From contig OZ026842.1 of assembly GCA_964023205.1 (NCBI GenBank), positions 37,029,501 through 37,093,500 on the forward strand: a stretch of DNA of 64,000 bases. The letters are read 5' to 3'. The stretch comes from Lutraria lutraria. Its lineage: Eukaryota > Mollusca > Bivalvia > Venerida > Mactridae. The notes below the pieces were generated by a model. The model was given only the letters and a program-made list of their open reading frames with translations, did not search any database and was not told the DNA's origin. The position numbers and the translations under genes are program-made. This document shows positions 1 to 9,774 of the stretch, piece by piece; position 1 is the first letter of the stretch, and every line of letters begins with the position of its first letter.

Positions 1-1358
1 GACTCGTAAAACGATTGTTGCAGTTACTACTACCGTAAACTTATATATGCTGGTATATGAGATCTACGGAAAGACGAACGATTTAACAACAACACTAAAT
101 ACATATTTGATTATGTCTTGTCTTTCTCGTCGTTCTAGGAAAAACGTATTACGAGCAAAGATTTCTTGAAATAGATTCTAAGAACATGCCGAGTGCAAAA
201 CCATCCGTCTTTCCAATAAATAGAATCTAAGAAAATGCCGAGTGCAAAGCCATCCTTCTTTGCAAGCAGTCTTCAGTGTTAGAATCTGTGATCTAGACAC
301 GTATTAACTAATAAACACAGCTGCGTGCAAAACAAAATACAAATCCATGCATTTATGAACAGGGCTCACATCATCCGACTTCGACATCAATGTCTCAAAC
401 AAATGAGTCGTAATATTTTACATTGTTATCTTTCGTTGATGACAACCAGTCCAGTCTCGGCCAGAGATAAAACGAACCATTAATTATATCACAGAACGTA
501 AATTGATAATTACATAGTAACATGACATAATCCGATTTTATTTCGTTTCCTTTCTAAAGTTCATATAAAGCAAACACACCCCCTTCCAAAAAGATACTCA
601 AAACTGTGAGTAGTAAGGTCGGCAGAATTATTTTTTATGTCATAGTTCGGGGTTCAAGTTTATTCGTTAATATTGACAAGACACAAAATTGTCCTTGACC
701 AATAAAAATATGGCCGGTCGGGCTAGTTTTCGTCTCGGATTTTTTTATAACTACGTTTTCAATGGCAATATATGGCTTTAAAAAACTTAATGACAGAACT
801 GTAGATTTAATCGTTTATTTCCGACGTATTGAATTACCTACAACATAAAATAAAGATGTACGTAATAACTGGCTGTGTTGTATGTAATTTATTTTGTCTC
901 TTCTCTACCTTCTGCATAAACAACTACGTCTGCCTCCATAAATGATGAAATATTGACAACCACAAAACCACAGAAATTAAATAAATTTAATTCCAGACAA
1001 GAATACCAATTATTGTTATTAAAAGTCATAAAGATAGTATATCATATTATAAATTGTCATTGCATATGGAATGATGGTACATGTACTTACATGTAATAAA
1101 CACAGGTTCCACACTGTTTCCGTCTACCAACGCATATATTTGAAAACATATCTATTTGTGATATTTCTGTATGAAATTCTTGAAGTTGACTAAAACAGTT
1201 TCGCTATTTGATCATTCTGTCCACCAGGTTTTGTCTAGCTTTTGTTTATTTTCAAGTCACCGTTCAGATGGAGAATACATAATTATGAGGACTGTAATTC
1301 CTCCGGAGCTTCCTTCTCTTCCAATGCAAGTAAAGTTAATTGTTACGTTTACTTGACA
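1..1358. other. Unassigned AT-rich non-coding stretch
   Basis: I see no recognisable coding region or element in this interval. A short near-duplicate (aatagattctaagaacatgc and aatagaatctaagaaaatgc, each followed by cgagtgcaaa and a catcc-t-ctttncaa tail) occurs about 52 bases apart near 171-265, a small local duplication. Short open frames near 1171-1436 have no family resemblance and run into the poly-C tract. Confidence 0.5.
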
Positions 1359-1379
1359 CCCCCCCCCCCCCCCCCCCCC
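1359..1379 (+). repeat. Poly-C homopolymer (21 C)
   Basis: An uninterrupted run of 21 cytosines sits just upstream of the left boundary of the bivalve tandem element. On the opposite strand it is poly-G, which can form G-quadruplexes; on this strand it could form an i-motif. Length is likely to be polymorphic and also error-prone in sequencing. Confidence 0.9.
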
Positions 1380-1916
1380 AAAGAAAGGGTAGTTAAAACA
1401 AGAGGGCCATATGGCCCTATATTGCTCACCAGATAAAAGATCCTGAGGGAAAACATCATCAGCCTATGAAACATCAAGTGACCAGGGAGGGGTCCCATTT
1501 TTACCCAAGGGCCAAAGGGGTAAATATCTAAGCTTTAGGCCTTGCAATTTCTTACGTTTTTTTTGTATTTTTTCTATGTAACCATATATAAAATTTTGAC
1601 TCCAGGGCCATAGTTTGAACAATCTTATTAGAGGTTAACTAGACAATGCTACATACCCAAATATCTAAGTTCCAGGCCATGCGGTTTCGGCCAAGAAGAT
1701 TTTTTTTATTTTCCTATATAAGCCTAAATGAAATAGAGTAAACCCTAGGACGGAGCCAATTATGATCCTAGGGCAATAATTTGAACAAAATTGGTAGAGG
1801 ACCACTAGACAATGCTACATACAAAATATCTAAGCCCTAGGCCTTGGGATTTGGACAAGAATATTTTTTTAATTTTCCTAATATATAACCCTATGTAAAT
1901 CAAGTGACTCTTTTAA

Positions 1917-2226
1917 GCAGCGGTCACATTTACGGTTACGCACGTAGTTGACCGTAGTAAGGGGGAGCCGTAGTTGACCGTACTTACACGTGTCCGGCGT
2001 ACTTAGACGTAGTTAGACGTAGTTAACCGTAGTTATAAACGTAGTTCGAACTCATGCATTGTCCGTAGTTAAGCAGCGGTCACATTTACGGCCACGCATG
2101 TAGTTGACCGTTGTTTGGGGAAACCGAGTTGACCGTATTTATACGTATCAGGTGTAGTTAGACGTAGTTACATGTAGTTAACCGTAGTTATAAACGTAGT
2201 TCGAACTCATGATTTGTCCGTAGTTA
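1917..2226 (+). repeat. Tandemly duplicated 156-bp transposon left end
   Basis: The terminal segment starting GCAGCGGTCACATTTACGG at 1917 is repeated starting at 2073. The two copies stay alignable through the shared run taaacgtagttcgaactcat and the following tgtccgtagtt. The element therefore has two complete left termini in series, 156 bases apart. Divergence between them (for example gcacgtag against gcatgtag) indicates an old duplication. Confidence 0.8.
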
Positions 2227-2486
2227 GCTAAAAAAAATTCAACATGTTGAAAAAATCTCTACGGTCGGCTTGGATACCAAGACCGTATAGATACCGTAGT
2301 TTGAACGTAGCTGACCCGAGCTGACCGTAGTTAACCCTACTTGACCGAAGTGCTTATCGTAGTTGACTGTAGTTCTATGACGTAACCATTTACACTACGT
2401 CTTACAATACGGTCAACTAGGGCTTACTCAGGTTGGACTACGTCCTAAGGTACGGTTAATTAGGTTCAAGTAGTTTGTGAAACACA
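2227..2486 (+). repeat. Left subterminal GTAGTT motif array
   Basis: This stretch continues the array with many variants of ccgtagttgaccgtag, spaced at roughly 10-12 bases and in both orientations (gtagtt and its complement aactac). Such subterminal motif clusters are expected binding sites for transposon-encoded DNA-binding proteins. The matching right-hand array lies at about 4430-4720. Confidence 0.65.
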
Positions 2487-2712
2487 AATGTCCCCTACCG
2501 ACCAATTGGATAGTAACACCTGGACGTTTGGCATCGATAGGGGTCATCTACATGTAATGACCAACCCCGAAACCAAATCTGAAGAGCCTAGGCCAAATTA
2601 TTCTCTAGTTATGTGTAGGACAAGATTTTGTTACGGACGGACCGACCGACGGACAGACATGAGCAAAGCAATATACACCCTTTTCTTCGAAAGGGGGCAT
2701 GCCAATTTTCAA
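2487..2712 (+). repeat. Short mollusc dispersed repeat nested in the transposon
   Basis: The segment runs from acaaatgtcccctaccgacc to a terminal tract cttcgaaagggggcatgcc and includes a purine-rich tetranucleotide-like run (acggacggaccgaccgacgg). I recognise this 3' block, with 'gacatgagcaaagcaatata', from memory as a frequent bivalve repeat end. It interrupts the Harbinger-like element downstream of the terminal exon of its gene, so it inserted later. An open frame of 115 codons crossing it has no protein-family resemblance and is treated as chance. Confidence 0.55.
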
Positions 2713-2884
2713 ATGCCGCCTCTCAAAAACAAAACCCCAAATAATGACCAAAACTCTTGTCAATGTGAACATTTATTTATCAAGTTATTTAACAATCAAT
2801 TGATGACTGAAAAGAACAACAGGAGCACTGATTGAAGGCTTCTGCCGATCTCGATCTGTCTGCCTGCTGCTGGTACTGGTGCTC

Positions 2885-4325
2885 TCAGTTCAGAATGAAG
2901 CTACCTGGGCACTGCTGGTTCTGCTGCATGGCAATGCCTGATGTTAGGGAGAAGTCCGTGCTGGACTGGTGGGTGGTGACAGTTGGTGGCACAAAAGGCA
3001 TGGGTGACGGGTCAAGTACAGCCTGATTCCATGCCCTGGGCTCCCGCTTAAAACGAGCATAACAGTGACATCTTCCTGTAGTCCATCGAATGCTTCTTCA
3101 TCCATGCGCCAAAAAGCAGCTCGGGCGTTGTCTTCCTAGAATCACAAAAAGGAGACATTTTTGTTGCTGTCATTGTTGCAACATTTTCTGTCGCTGCTGT
3201 AAGCTGACTAAAGAAAACCACATGATAAGGGACGGCACATTAAAATGCGTATCATTTCCATATAGTAACTGTTGCCTTAGAAACCATTACATCAAACTGT
3301 ACTTCTGCTTAAAATGAGAGGTACATATTTAGTTAATAATGTAATGTAATGATGAAAGTAGCTACACGGAATCACGTAAAAGGTGACCCACGATTGTTTT
3401 GAAGCGTGGCTACACAAATTAAACAATTACATTATAGTCCGTAGAAGTAATTTACCTGCTGGAAAACTTTGCCAATCTCATGCTGGTTAGACGCCATTCT
3501 TTTCTCGATCTTCTCCATGAGAATATGAGAAGGATTCTTCTTCCAAGAAGCGAAGCTGGGGTCCTTTGGTTGGAGCCTGTGTCTGCGTGTCCGTGGGTGT
3601 GTTTTCGGTCTGCTCATCTTCGGAGTCGGTGTCAGACTTTATGTCCTGGACTGTGGCAGCATCAAATCTATCAGGATGCTTCTCACGAAGCTAACATGAG
3701 CTGAAAGTGATAAGACCAGGAATACTAATTAACGCATTTTCACTTTTTATCGCCAACAAACGTTAAAAATGATTAAGTGATTCAATAAAAAAGTAATTCA
3801 GTCAATCGTTTTTACTTACATCAACACCAGTCCGTTTAGGCACCCTATAGACATGGGTGTTTAAGTATGCCAGACCTTCCTTCAGTCGCGCTTCACGTGC
3901 GGTCAGTCGCTTTGCCCCTTGGCCAGAAACAGTGTGTTAATGCATTTTGCACAAATATGAACGAATGCGACATTTGCGTTAAGTTTGAGAATTTCAGTGA
4001 TTTTATAATGCTTTAAGCATCAGATTAAAATAAACAAAATGCGTCTCTTACCATCAGAGTCAGTGGCCTTTAAAGTGTCAGCCAGTTGTTGCCACATTGC
4101 TGTTTTGTACCCGGTCTTCAAGAAATCTGGATGTCCTTTGTTGAAGAGTTCCTCATTTGCCTCAATGAAGTCGAACACTAGTTCCGCCTGCTCAGGTTTT
4201 AACCTTAGAGGTAACCTTTTCTCATTGGTAGGAGCAGAGGGAGGAGGATCACCAACACTCTCTCCTCCATCAAACCCTCGATGTGCCGTTTGGTGAGGCA
4301 CCTCTTCCACCTCTCCTGGACATAC
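2885..4325 (-). pseudogene. MADF/Myb-like DNA-binding transposon protein, four exons, frameshifted
   Basis: A four-exon model is readable on the minus strand. Exon 1 is about 4325-4052, with a donor reading GATG/GTAAGAG. Exon 2 is 3917-3820, donor GAT/GTAAGT. Exon 3 is 3690-3456, after a ttag acceptor, donor CAG/GTAAAT. Exon 4 is 3135-2885, after a tctag acceptor, with stop TGA at 2887-2885. Phases match across all three junctions. Exon 1 encodes a MADF/Myb-SANT-like helix region (LVFDFIEANEELF, then MWQQLADTL). Exon 3 holds an acidic, Thr/Gln-rich linker (SDTDSEDEQTENTPTDTQT). Exon 4 encodes a proline/glutamine-rich tail ending PGSFILN. In known PIF/Harbinger elements the Myb-like partner binds transposon ends and helps import the nuclease. 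Reading frame is lost near 4265, near 3545 and in the first part of exon 4, and the only in-frame start for the long exon-1 frame is GTG, so this copy is dead. Confidence 0.7.
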
Positions 4326-4424
4326 TCTTATTTCGGATGTAATAATGTTGACTCGTCAAGGTCTAAGCAAAATGACCGTGACCGCATTTTGACATACCCG
4401 TAATGCGCAGTCAAAGTCTAGCCC

Positions 4425-4738
4425 TTTGACCGTAGTTAAACGCAGTTGACGCTAGTTAACCTTAGTTGTGCCTACTTCGACCGTAGTTTACACGTAGTTA
4501 ACCTTAGTTACATGTAGTTCTCCCTAGTTAACCCTGGTCATTTTGCGCGTAGTAATACGTAGTTGGCCGTACTTAATCTTAGTTCACCGTACTTAGTCTT
4601 CTACAAATTTTCATATTTGCGAGTTTTTACCCTACTTCGAACCTACTTCATCCTAGTTAACCGTATTGACACTACGCTTACCTACGTACAAAATGAACTA
4701 CGGTCAACTACGTGCGTGTCCGTAAATGTGACCATCGC
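4425..4738 (+). repeat. Right subterminal GTAGTT motif array and right terminal inverted repeat
   Basis: This stretch contains repeated gtagttaaccttagttacat-like motifs, then tactaccgta-like complements, and ends in the terminal inverted repeat ggtcaactacgtgcgtgtcc followed by gtaaatgtgaccatcgc. It mirrors the left arrays at 1930-2480, confirming both ends of the transposon. Confidence 0.7.
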
Positions 4739-5330
4739 TTAACCCCGGAGCTATAATTTGAACAAACTTGGTACAGGTCCGCTAGACAATGTAATACACC
4801 AACTATCTTAGCTCTAGGTCTTGTGGTTTCGGACAAGAAGATTAAAAAAATATTATATGAATTAGAGTGGGCGGGGCAAATTTTGACCCTAGGGCAATAT
4901 TTTTAGGAAAAAATTGGTAGAGGTCTACTGGACAATGCTACACACCAAATATCTAAGCTCTAAGCATTGTAGTTTCTGACAAGAAGATTTTTAAAAAATT
5001 CCCTGTATAAGTCTATGTAAAATCAAGTTACCCCCAGGGCAGAGCCAGTTTTGACTCCAGGTCTATAATTTGAACAAACTTGATAGAGGTCCTGTAGTTT
5101 TAGACAATAAAAGAGTTTTTAATGAATTCTTTTTTTGAACATCTTTGGAAGAGCTTCATGTAAGGAACATTCCTTTAAAGTTTCGTTGAAATTGGCCAAC
5201 TGCTTAAGGAGATGTTATGTTAATCAATTGCTGGCGCACTGACGGACGGACGGACGCACACACAGACGACGGACAACACGCGATCACAATAGCTCACCAT
5301 GATCACTGTGTGCTCTGATGAACTAAATAA

Positions 5331-6156
5331 GTTTTCTCTTCCTATTTTTCCGAAACAATTATTTCGTACTTAGAAGGAATGATTCTTCCTGAAATATTTG
5401 TATATTGGATAGTAACAGCCAACATGTTTGGCATTTTGTTCTGCAGCAGCGGTGTTTGCCCCCAACGATTAACAGTTCAGTAAATTGATTTGTCCCCGAA
5501 CAAAGACAGAAAACTCCATTAATTGCCTCTTAAACTACTAATGATATTGTCATTTCATTTTATGTTGAAGGTAGACAACAACTTTGAACTATTGTAGAAC
5601 TATTTTTAAGTGCTGAAGTTCTCAAGGACAGTTTTGACATGAACTGCCTGGTAATGGTAGACAATAAAACGAGAAATCTACGCAATATCACGTGACTACA
5701 CTTACGTAATGTTTCCGAGGTCGACGAACGTATCGAGTATTCGTCCTTTTGGGTCTCTTTTATTGCTCTAACTGTTATTATACAATTTATATGATATATA
5801 AATGCGCATGGCAAAGCCCAACCGGCCAGTTAGTTTTAACATTTCACGATGGTAACTAATTTCCATAGACTTAGTGATGGAATGTACACAATAGAATAGC
5901 TTATCTTCCTTAGTGTCGGGAGTAAATCAATTATTCACTAATCACAAGCAACAACATACAGGACATTAGGTATAGGCTTATTTCGTTTACAATCAAATCG
6001 CCAAGTTTTTGTAGTTAGGTTGAAATGGATGTTTTACATAGCTCCGCGTGGTTGGTTCATAATAGACTGTGATATCACGATTTCGGTGTTTCTGAAACAT
6101 TCTAACATGATGACATGACAGTAAGATGACCTTCGAGTGAATTTAAAGTTCATGAG
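5331..6156. other. Unassigned non-coding stretch
   Basis: I see no recognisable gene or repeat between the end of the bivalve tandem element and the foldback element. A minus-strand 84-codon open frame (5560-5814) shows no family resemblance. Confidence 0.4.
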
Positions 6157-6824
6157 GCCGGTTCGATAGGTCAAACGGAAGAGCTACCGGAAGAGACAGA
6201 GCTCTTCCAAACTGTTCGATTAATCGTCATCTAACTTTAGAAGCTATTTTTTCTACTCAGTCCGTTAGTTAGAAGAACTGGAAGAGATATTAGTCACCCG
6301 ACCAAACATTTGAAAATATTTCTTCTACTTAGTAAAAAACGATGTTCATATTCTTCAAATAACATGGCATTTACTAAATTGCTATCAACGATGAAATACG
6401 ACAGGTAGCTATTTTAAATTCTTAAAACCACGTCTGTGATTGCGTTTTCTAAGCTCTTCTAGCTGGCGTATACTCTTTTCATGAGAGGCTTCATCGATTG
6501 GACTCTCGATAGAAGAGAATGCGCCAGCTAGAATAGCTTAGAAGAGAAACCCAATCGAACACAATCGCAGCCGAAATATCTGCATCCGAATATTAGGTAT
6601 ACTTAAAACTTACCGTCAAATCAATATTATTTAACCGTGTGTATAATCTAATGCGCACTTTGACATTTCAAACAATGCTCTTTGATCATGTGACTATCAT
6701 CTCTTCCACATATTCTAACCATCGGGTGGAATAGATAGAAGAACTTCTCAAAATGGAAGACGACTAATCGAACAGTTCGCAAGAGCTCTACCGGTAGCTC
6801 TTCCGTTTGACCTATTGAACCAGC
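6157..6824. mobile_element. Foldback (long inverted repeat) element, complete copy
   Basis: The left end (gccggttcgataggtcaaac, then ggaagagctaccgg) is matched in reverse complement by the right end (ccggtagctcttccgtttga, then cctattgaaccagc). A second, inner inverted repeat flanks the centre: ctaagctcttctagctggcg on the left and cgccagctagaatagcttag on the right. The whole 668-bp unit can therefore fold into a long imperfect hairpin. There is no coding potential. A partial second copy lies at 44007-44330. No clear target duplication was found by eye, so the superfamily is unassigned. Confidence 0.8.
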
Positions 6825-8494
6825 ATCTAAATAGATAGTTAACACAGTTATGCACGTGATTTCCGTGCTTGAACCAAGCAATGGCGGGAGCGTATTGGTT
6901 TGACAAAATGCCAGTAACTCTGTGAATCGTGAATAATTTCTTGTGATTTGTATTAATATGTAATGCTCATGTAAAACGTGAAAACATAAGTTTGATCGAA
7001 AGTATTATTTGTTTAACAATTTCCATATATCCATATAATATTATATACATTTCGTGCTCTCTGTACATTTATACATGTGCATTACTTCATATGCAAGAAC
7101 TTTGGCGCTACCTTTGATATATCTTCTGTTTTAGAAATAGGAATGTGACAATGTCATGCACAGAATTAAAGACGTCTGGTGTTGCAATGGTATCAACGCA
7201 CGTTTATTGAGCCGCATTGATAAACAAAATAACGCCAAAAAATCAAACAAAATAAATCTTTGCAGTAAATGAACTTATGAAATGTATACTATGTAAAAAC
7301 ATGGTATGAATGCGATATAGGAATCACCATGCATTATTAAAATTACATTACACTTCAGTTAAATTGCAGTTGAAAGATCGCCATAAGTATTAAATGCTGT
7401 ACGTGGTAAATTAGAAATATCAACAGTTTAAATTCCAAACACGAAATTAATTCCGTGAAAAGATATCAAATGCTTATCTAAGAATCATTATTTATCGAAA
7501 TATTCTATTGATCAGGTAATACATACAGTGAAACTATGAAACTGTCCAGAGTGGCCCTCTCTTGAGCAACAACCTCCCTGCAACAACAGCGTGATTTTTC
7601 CCACTGCACGATTTATCTATTAATTTAAGGTGGGTCGCGGGTTTCCTCCCGAAAAATGGTTATTTTTAGGAGATATTTAACATGAACATCTTTTAAGGTA
7701 TCGGCTAACGCATAAATGATATATTCAAATGATATTTCCATGGAAACCGTTCAAAAAACGCCACCTAGCAGAGTGCTATGTTTTTCTTTGATTTTCGCTT
7801 TATTTCCTGTATTGCTACGATAATTTTGTATTTTAAGTTATGCAATTTATATAACTGCAATGCTGGATCATTTAAAAATCCGAAAAAGTCAATAATGTTA
7901 CATTTGTCATTAAATCTTAAAAGATGCGGATCGAACTATGTCGGTGTGGCAATTTATAATGCCAGAAAATGAGACATTTTTCTCTCAGTCGTGTCAATAG
8001 TGAAAAAACGGCCGGATGATTCTTTTTAGAAACGCAGGTGTCGCGTCGGAGAGGTTGTACTGTACATTATAAAACTACAATTTGCTGTTTTCTGGAGTTA
8101 CAAATATAAAAAAACATATAATTTTTTTCAAACCATGATAACACTGTAAGTTACTTTGAAGTAGTTTTATCAACACTTTCTACAACAGTATATTATTAAG
8201 ATTCTGTTAGAAATAATTTGATATGGAGCACTAGGCTAATATTTTTCTCGTAAAACGACTACATTATTATTATCAGTCGATATATTATAAAGCACTCTTC
8301 CTGATAACACTATATACAATAATAACAGGCACTTACGATAAATGGTCGCGTTTCGTTATCTGCAATCACATTAACACAACCAGACCAGCATCATTTTCCA
8401 TTAAACTAAGGATATAAATTAAACATCGCCTGGTACAGTTGCATAAACAAGCACTCGGATTATTTCACATTTACCAAATAACATTTCAATAGAT
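6825..8494. other. Unassigned stretch with possible repeat relic
   Basis: There is no supported gene here. Around 7540-7625 a block (gagcaacaacctccctgcaa, cagcgtgatttttcccactg) resembles the periodic 'ncaacctccctn' type of mollusc repeat, but I cannot define its ends. A 64-codon open frame at 7778-7972 has no family resemblance. Confidence 0.35.
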
Positions 8495-8893
8495 TAAAGC
8501 CCCATAAGCTTTTTGCTCTAAAAATATATTTGCAAAAATCAAACAAGTGTTGATATTATCCCAAGATTACCGACGAAACATTTCACTGTGATTTTTGCTT
8601 TGTAAACCTGAAATATGTAGAGCGCGTGACGTCACTTTACAACGTGTGCATAGCATGACTGAGCGCGTGATGTCACTTTACTACGTGTGCATAGCATGGC
8701 TGCGGGAAAACTCAGCTGTTCTATAAATAGTATTTATTTCAATGATATTGAAAAAAATACGATAGTAGTTTCGGAAACAGTTTTTCTTGCTATAAAGTAT
8801 GCGCGGGAGGAAAATACACAGGATTTCTCTGTTATAGAACAAACATGATCTATTAAGACCAATACATTTATAAGCTTATGGGACTTTGATGTT
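8495..8893 (+). mobile_element. TA-flanked MITE, copy 1 (AAGYCCCATAAGCTT family)
   Basis: The left end TTAAAGCCCCATAAGCTT and right end ataagcttatgggacttt are inverted repeats. In better-preserved copies both ends are flanked by TA, as for Tc1/mariner-type elements. The interior contains a TGACGTCA palindrome at 8627-8634, followed by a tandem duplication of about 40 bases (gagcgcgtgacgtcacttta and gagcgcgtgatgtcacttta). It also holds the shared core tttcaatgatattgaaaaaa. No transposase is encoded. Confidence 0.8.
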
Positions 8894-8904
8894 CAGTACT
8901 TTCG

Positions 8905-9065
8905 AATACAGTCGAACCTGTTTTAGCGGACACTTCCGAATAAAGGCTATTATCATAAAGATCTTCATTATTCTTCTTTTAGAACCAAACGACCTCCGAA
9001 TAAAGGTCACCTGTTAATAAAGGTCGCATTCTTTATTTCCGAAGAGTTTCCTTCGTTCGCAGGGT
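8905..9065 (+). repeat. Periodic 'ccgaataaaggtcacctgtt' repeat, left part
   Basis: Several variants of ttccgaataaagg occur at about 45-60-base intervals, opening with cgaacctgttttagcggaca. The same unit reappears at 9775-9860 (ctccgaataaaggtcacctg), so a single periodic repeat seems to have been split by the intervening SINE-bearing DNA, or two copies flank it. Confidence 0.55.
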
Positions 9066-9112
9066 TTAAAACAAGTGTAATGTTTCATATTCACTTCAAG
9101 TTGGTTGGACTA

Positions 9113-9205
9113 TATCAAGTTTAACGCCCCTTTTTCAACAGTGACAGTTCACCTAACCATCGTTCCTGGAAAGAACCAGTACAAGACTTCCATCCTCCGC
9201 TTGTG
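9113..9205 (-). mobile_element. 3' fragment of SINE family 2 (minus)
   Basis: Read on the minus strand, the block cggaggatggaagtcttgta ... ggtgaactgtcactgttgaa aaaggggcgttaaactt matches the body and tail of the tRNA-headed SINE at 21702-21920 (tacggaggatgggaatgatg ... gtgaactgtccgcctcatat ... ctgttgaaatggggcgtaaa). The tRNA-like head is missing, so this is a 5'-truncated copy. Confidence 0.65.
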
Positions 9206-9554
9206 TCTTCAGCCTGCTTGATTAATTAACAAACAAAAAAGAAACAAAATGGCTACACATCTTGGAAATTAGTCATTCTTGTAAAACATTATTGAGTACA
9301 TATAAATGAGTGAATTTGCACTAAAATTTAGCTGGATTGGTTTTCTTATTGTATTTAACGATCATTCGACTTTAGAAAAAGCTACTCTTTGATGATCACA
9401 ATTCTAATCGGTTTAGCTATTGTGTCATTGTATGTGATCTAATTTTAAAGCAGTGGAATTGATCTCTTCTGATGCTTTACTTCATTATGCCTTAAATTTG
9501 TTATCGTCGTTTTCGATTTCGATTCAGTAGGCATTTTCCACCAATTTTTCAGTT

Positions 9555-9765
9555 ATATACCGCGGCCGATTCACCTAACTTGATTCATGACATGCATTCT
9601 ATTCGTTCCACAAGGAACCAGCAACATCTCCGCATATGGAGGAATCGACATTTTTGTCAATTTTTTATAGAAGGGTATGACCTGTCGTGACCATGATTCG
9701 AACCCGGACCCGGGTTGAAAGTCCAGCGCACTTTCCACTAGACCACGGCCTAGAAACCGCCATTT
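9555..9765 (-). mobile_element. tRNA-derived SINE, family 1 (minus)
   Basis: On the minus strand a tRNA-like head carries a box A-like TGGTCTAGTGG (plus-strand 9738-9748) and a box B-like GGGTTCGAATC (about 9692-9702). It is followed by a body containing gacaaaaatgtcgattcctc, ctggttccttgtggaacgaa and ggtgaatcggccgcggtata, and then aactgaaaaattggtgg. The same body order is present in the + strand copy at 21113-21360. The head drives polymerase III transcription in intact SINEs; mobilisation would need a partner LINE. Confidence 0.8.
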
Positions 9766-9774
9766 TTTAAGAAA

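Larger units (their letters stand above)
1917..4738 (-). mobile_element. PIF/Harbinger-like DNA transposon, MADF/Myb-like gene only
   Basis: The left end reads GCAGCGGTCACATTTACGG and the right end, read inwards on the other strand, reads GCGATGGTCACATTTACGG. The inverted similarity continues through the GCACGTAGTTGACCGTAG block, about 40 bases in all. TTAA lies directly outside both ends (1913-1916 and 4739-4742), fitting a TTA/TAA or TTAA target duplication. Inside both ends are dense arrays of GTAGTT-containing motifs. The interior holds a minus-strand spliced gene for a MADF/Myb-like DNA-binding protein (described separately), the accessory protein that autonomous Harbinger elements encode beside a DDE nuclease. 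No nuclease gene is seen here, so this copy is non-autonomous. TTAA would also fit Kolobok or piggyBac elements; the MADF/Myb-like protein is what favours Harbinger. The interior is also interrupted by a short mollusc repeat near 2487-2712. Confidence 0.65.
1395..5330. mobile_element. Bivalve tandem-unit dispersed repeat, split by a DNA transposon
   Basis: The element starts near the near-palindrome gagggccatatggccctata and ends after the acggacggacggacgc tract near 5330. Its body is built of diverged units of roughly 150-180 bases. Each unit contains variants of 'ctagggcaataatttgaaca', 'ggtagaggtccactagacaa' and 'caaatatctaagctctaggc'. Units are visible at about 1520-1915 and again at about 4743-5130. 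The two halves are one insertion, because the sequence at 1905-1916 and 4739-4760 resumes mid-unit on either side of the inserted 2.8-kb transposon. I recognise this layout from memory as a high-copy repeat in bivalve genomes. It has no coding capacity that I can see. Its class (SINE-like, MITE or satellite-derived) is not settled by this sequence. Confidence 0.7.

Noticed and set aside
2488..2835. 115-codon + strand frame
   Set aside because: It overlaps a dispersed mollusc repeat with tetranucleotide-like runs; no protein family.
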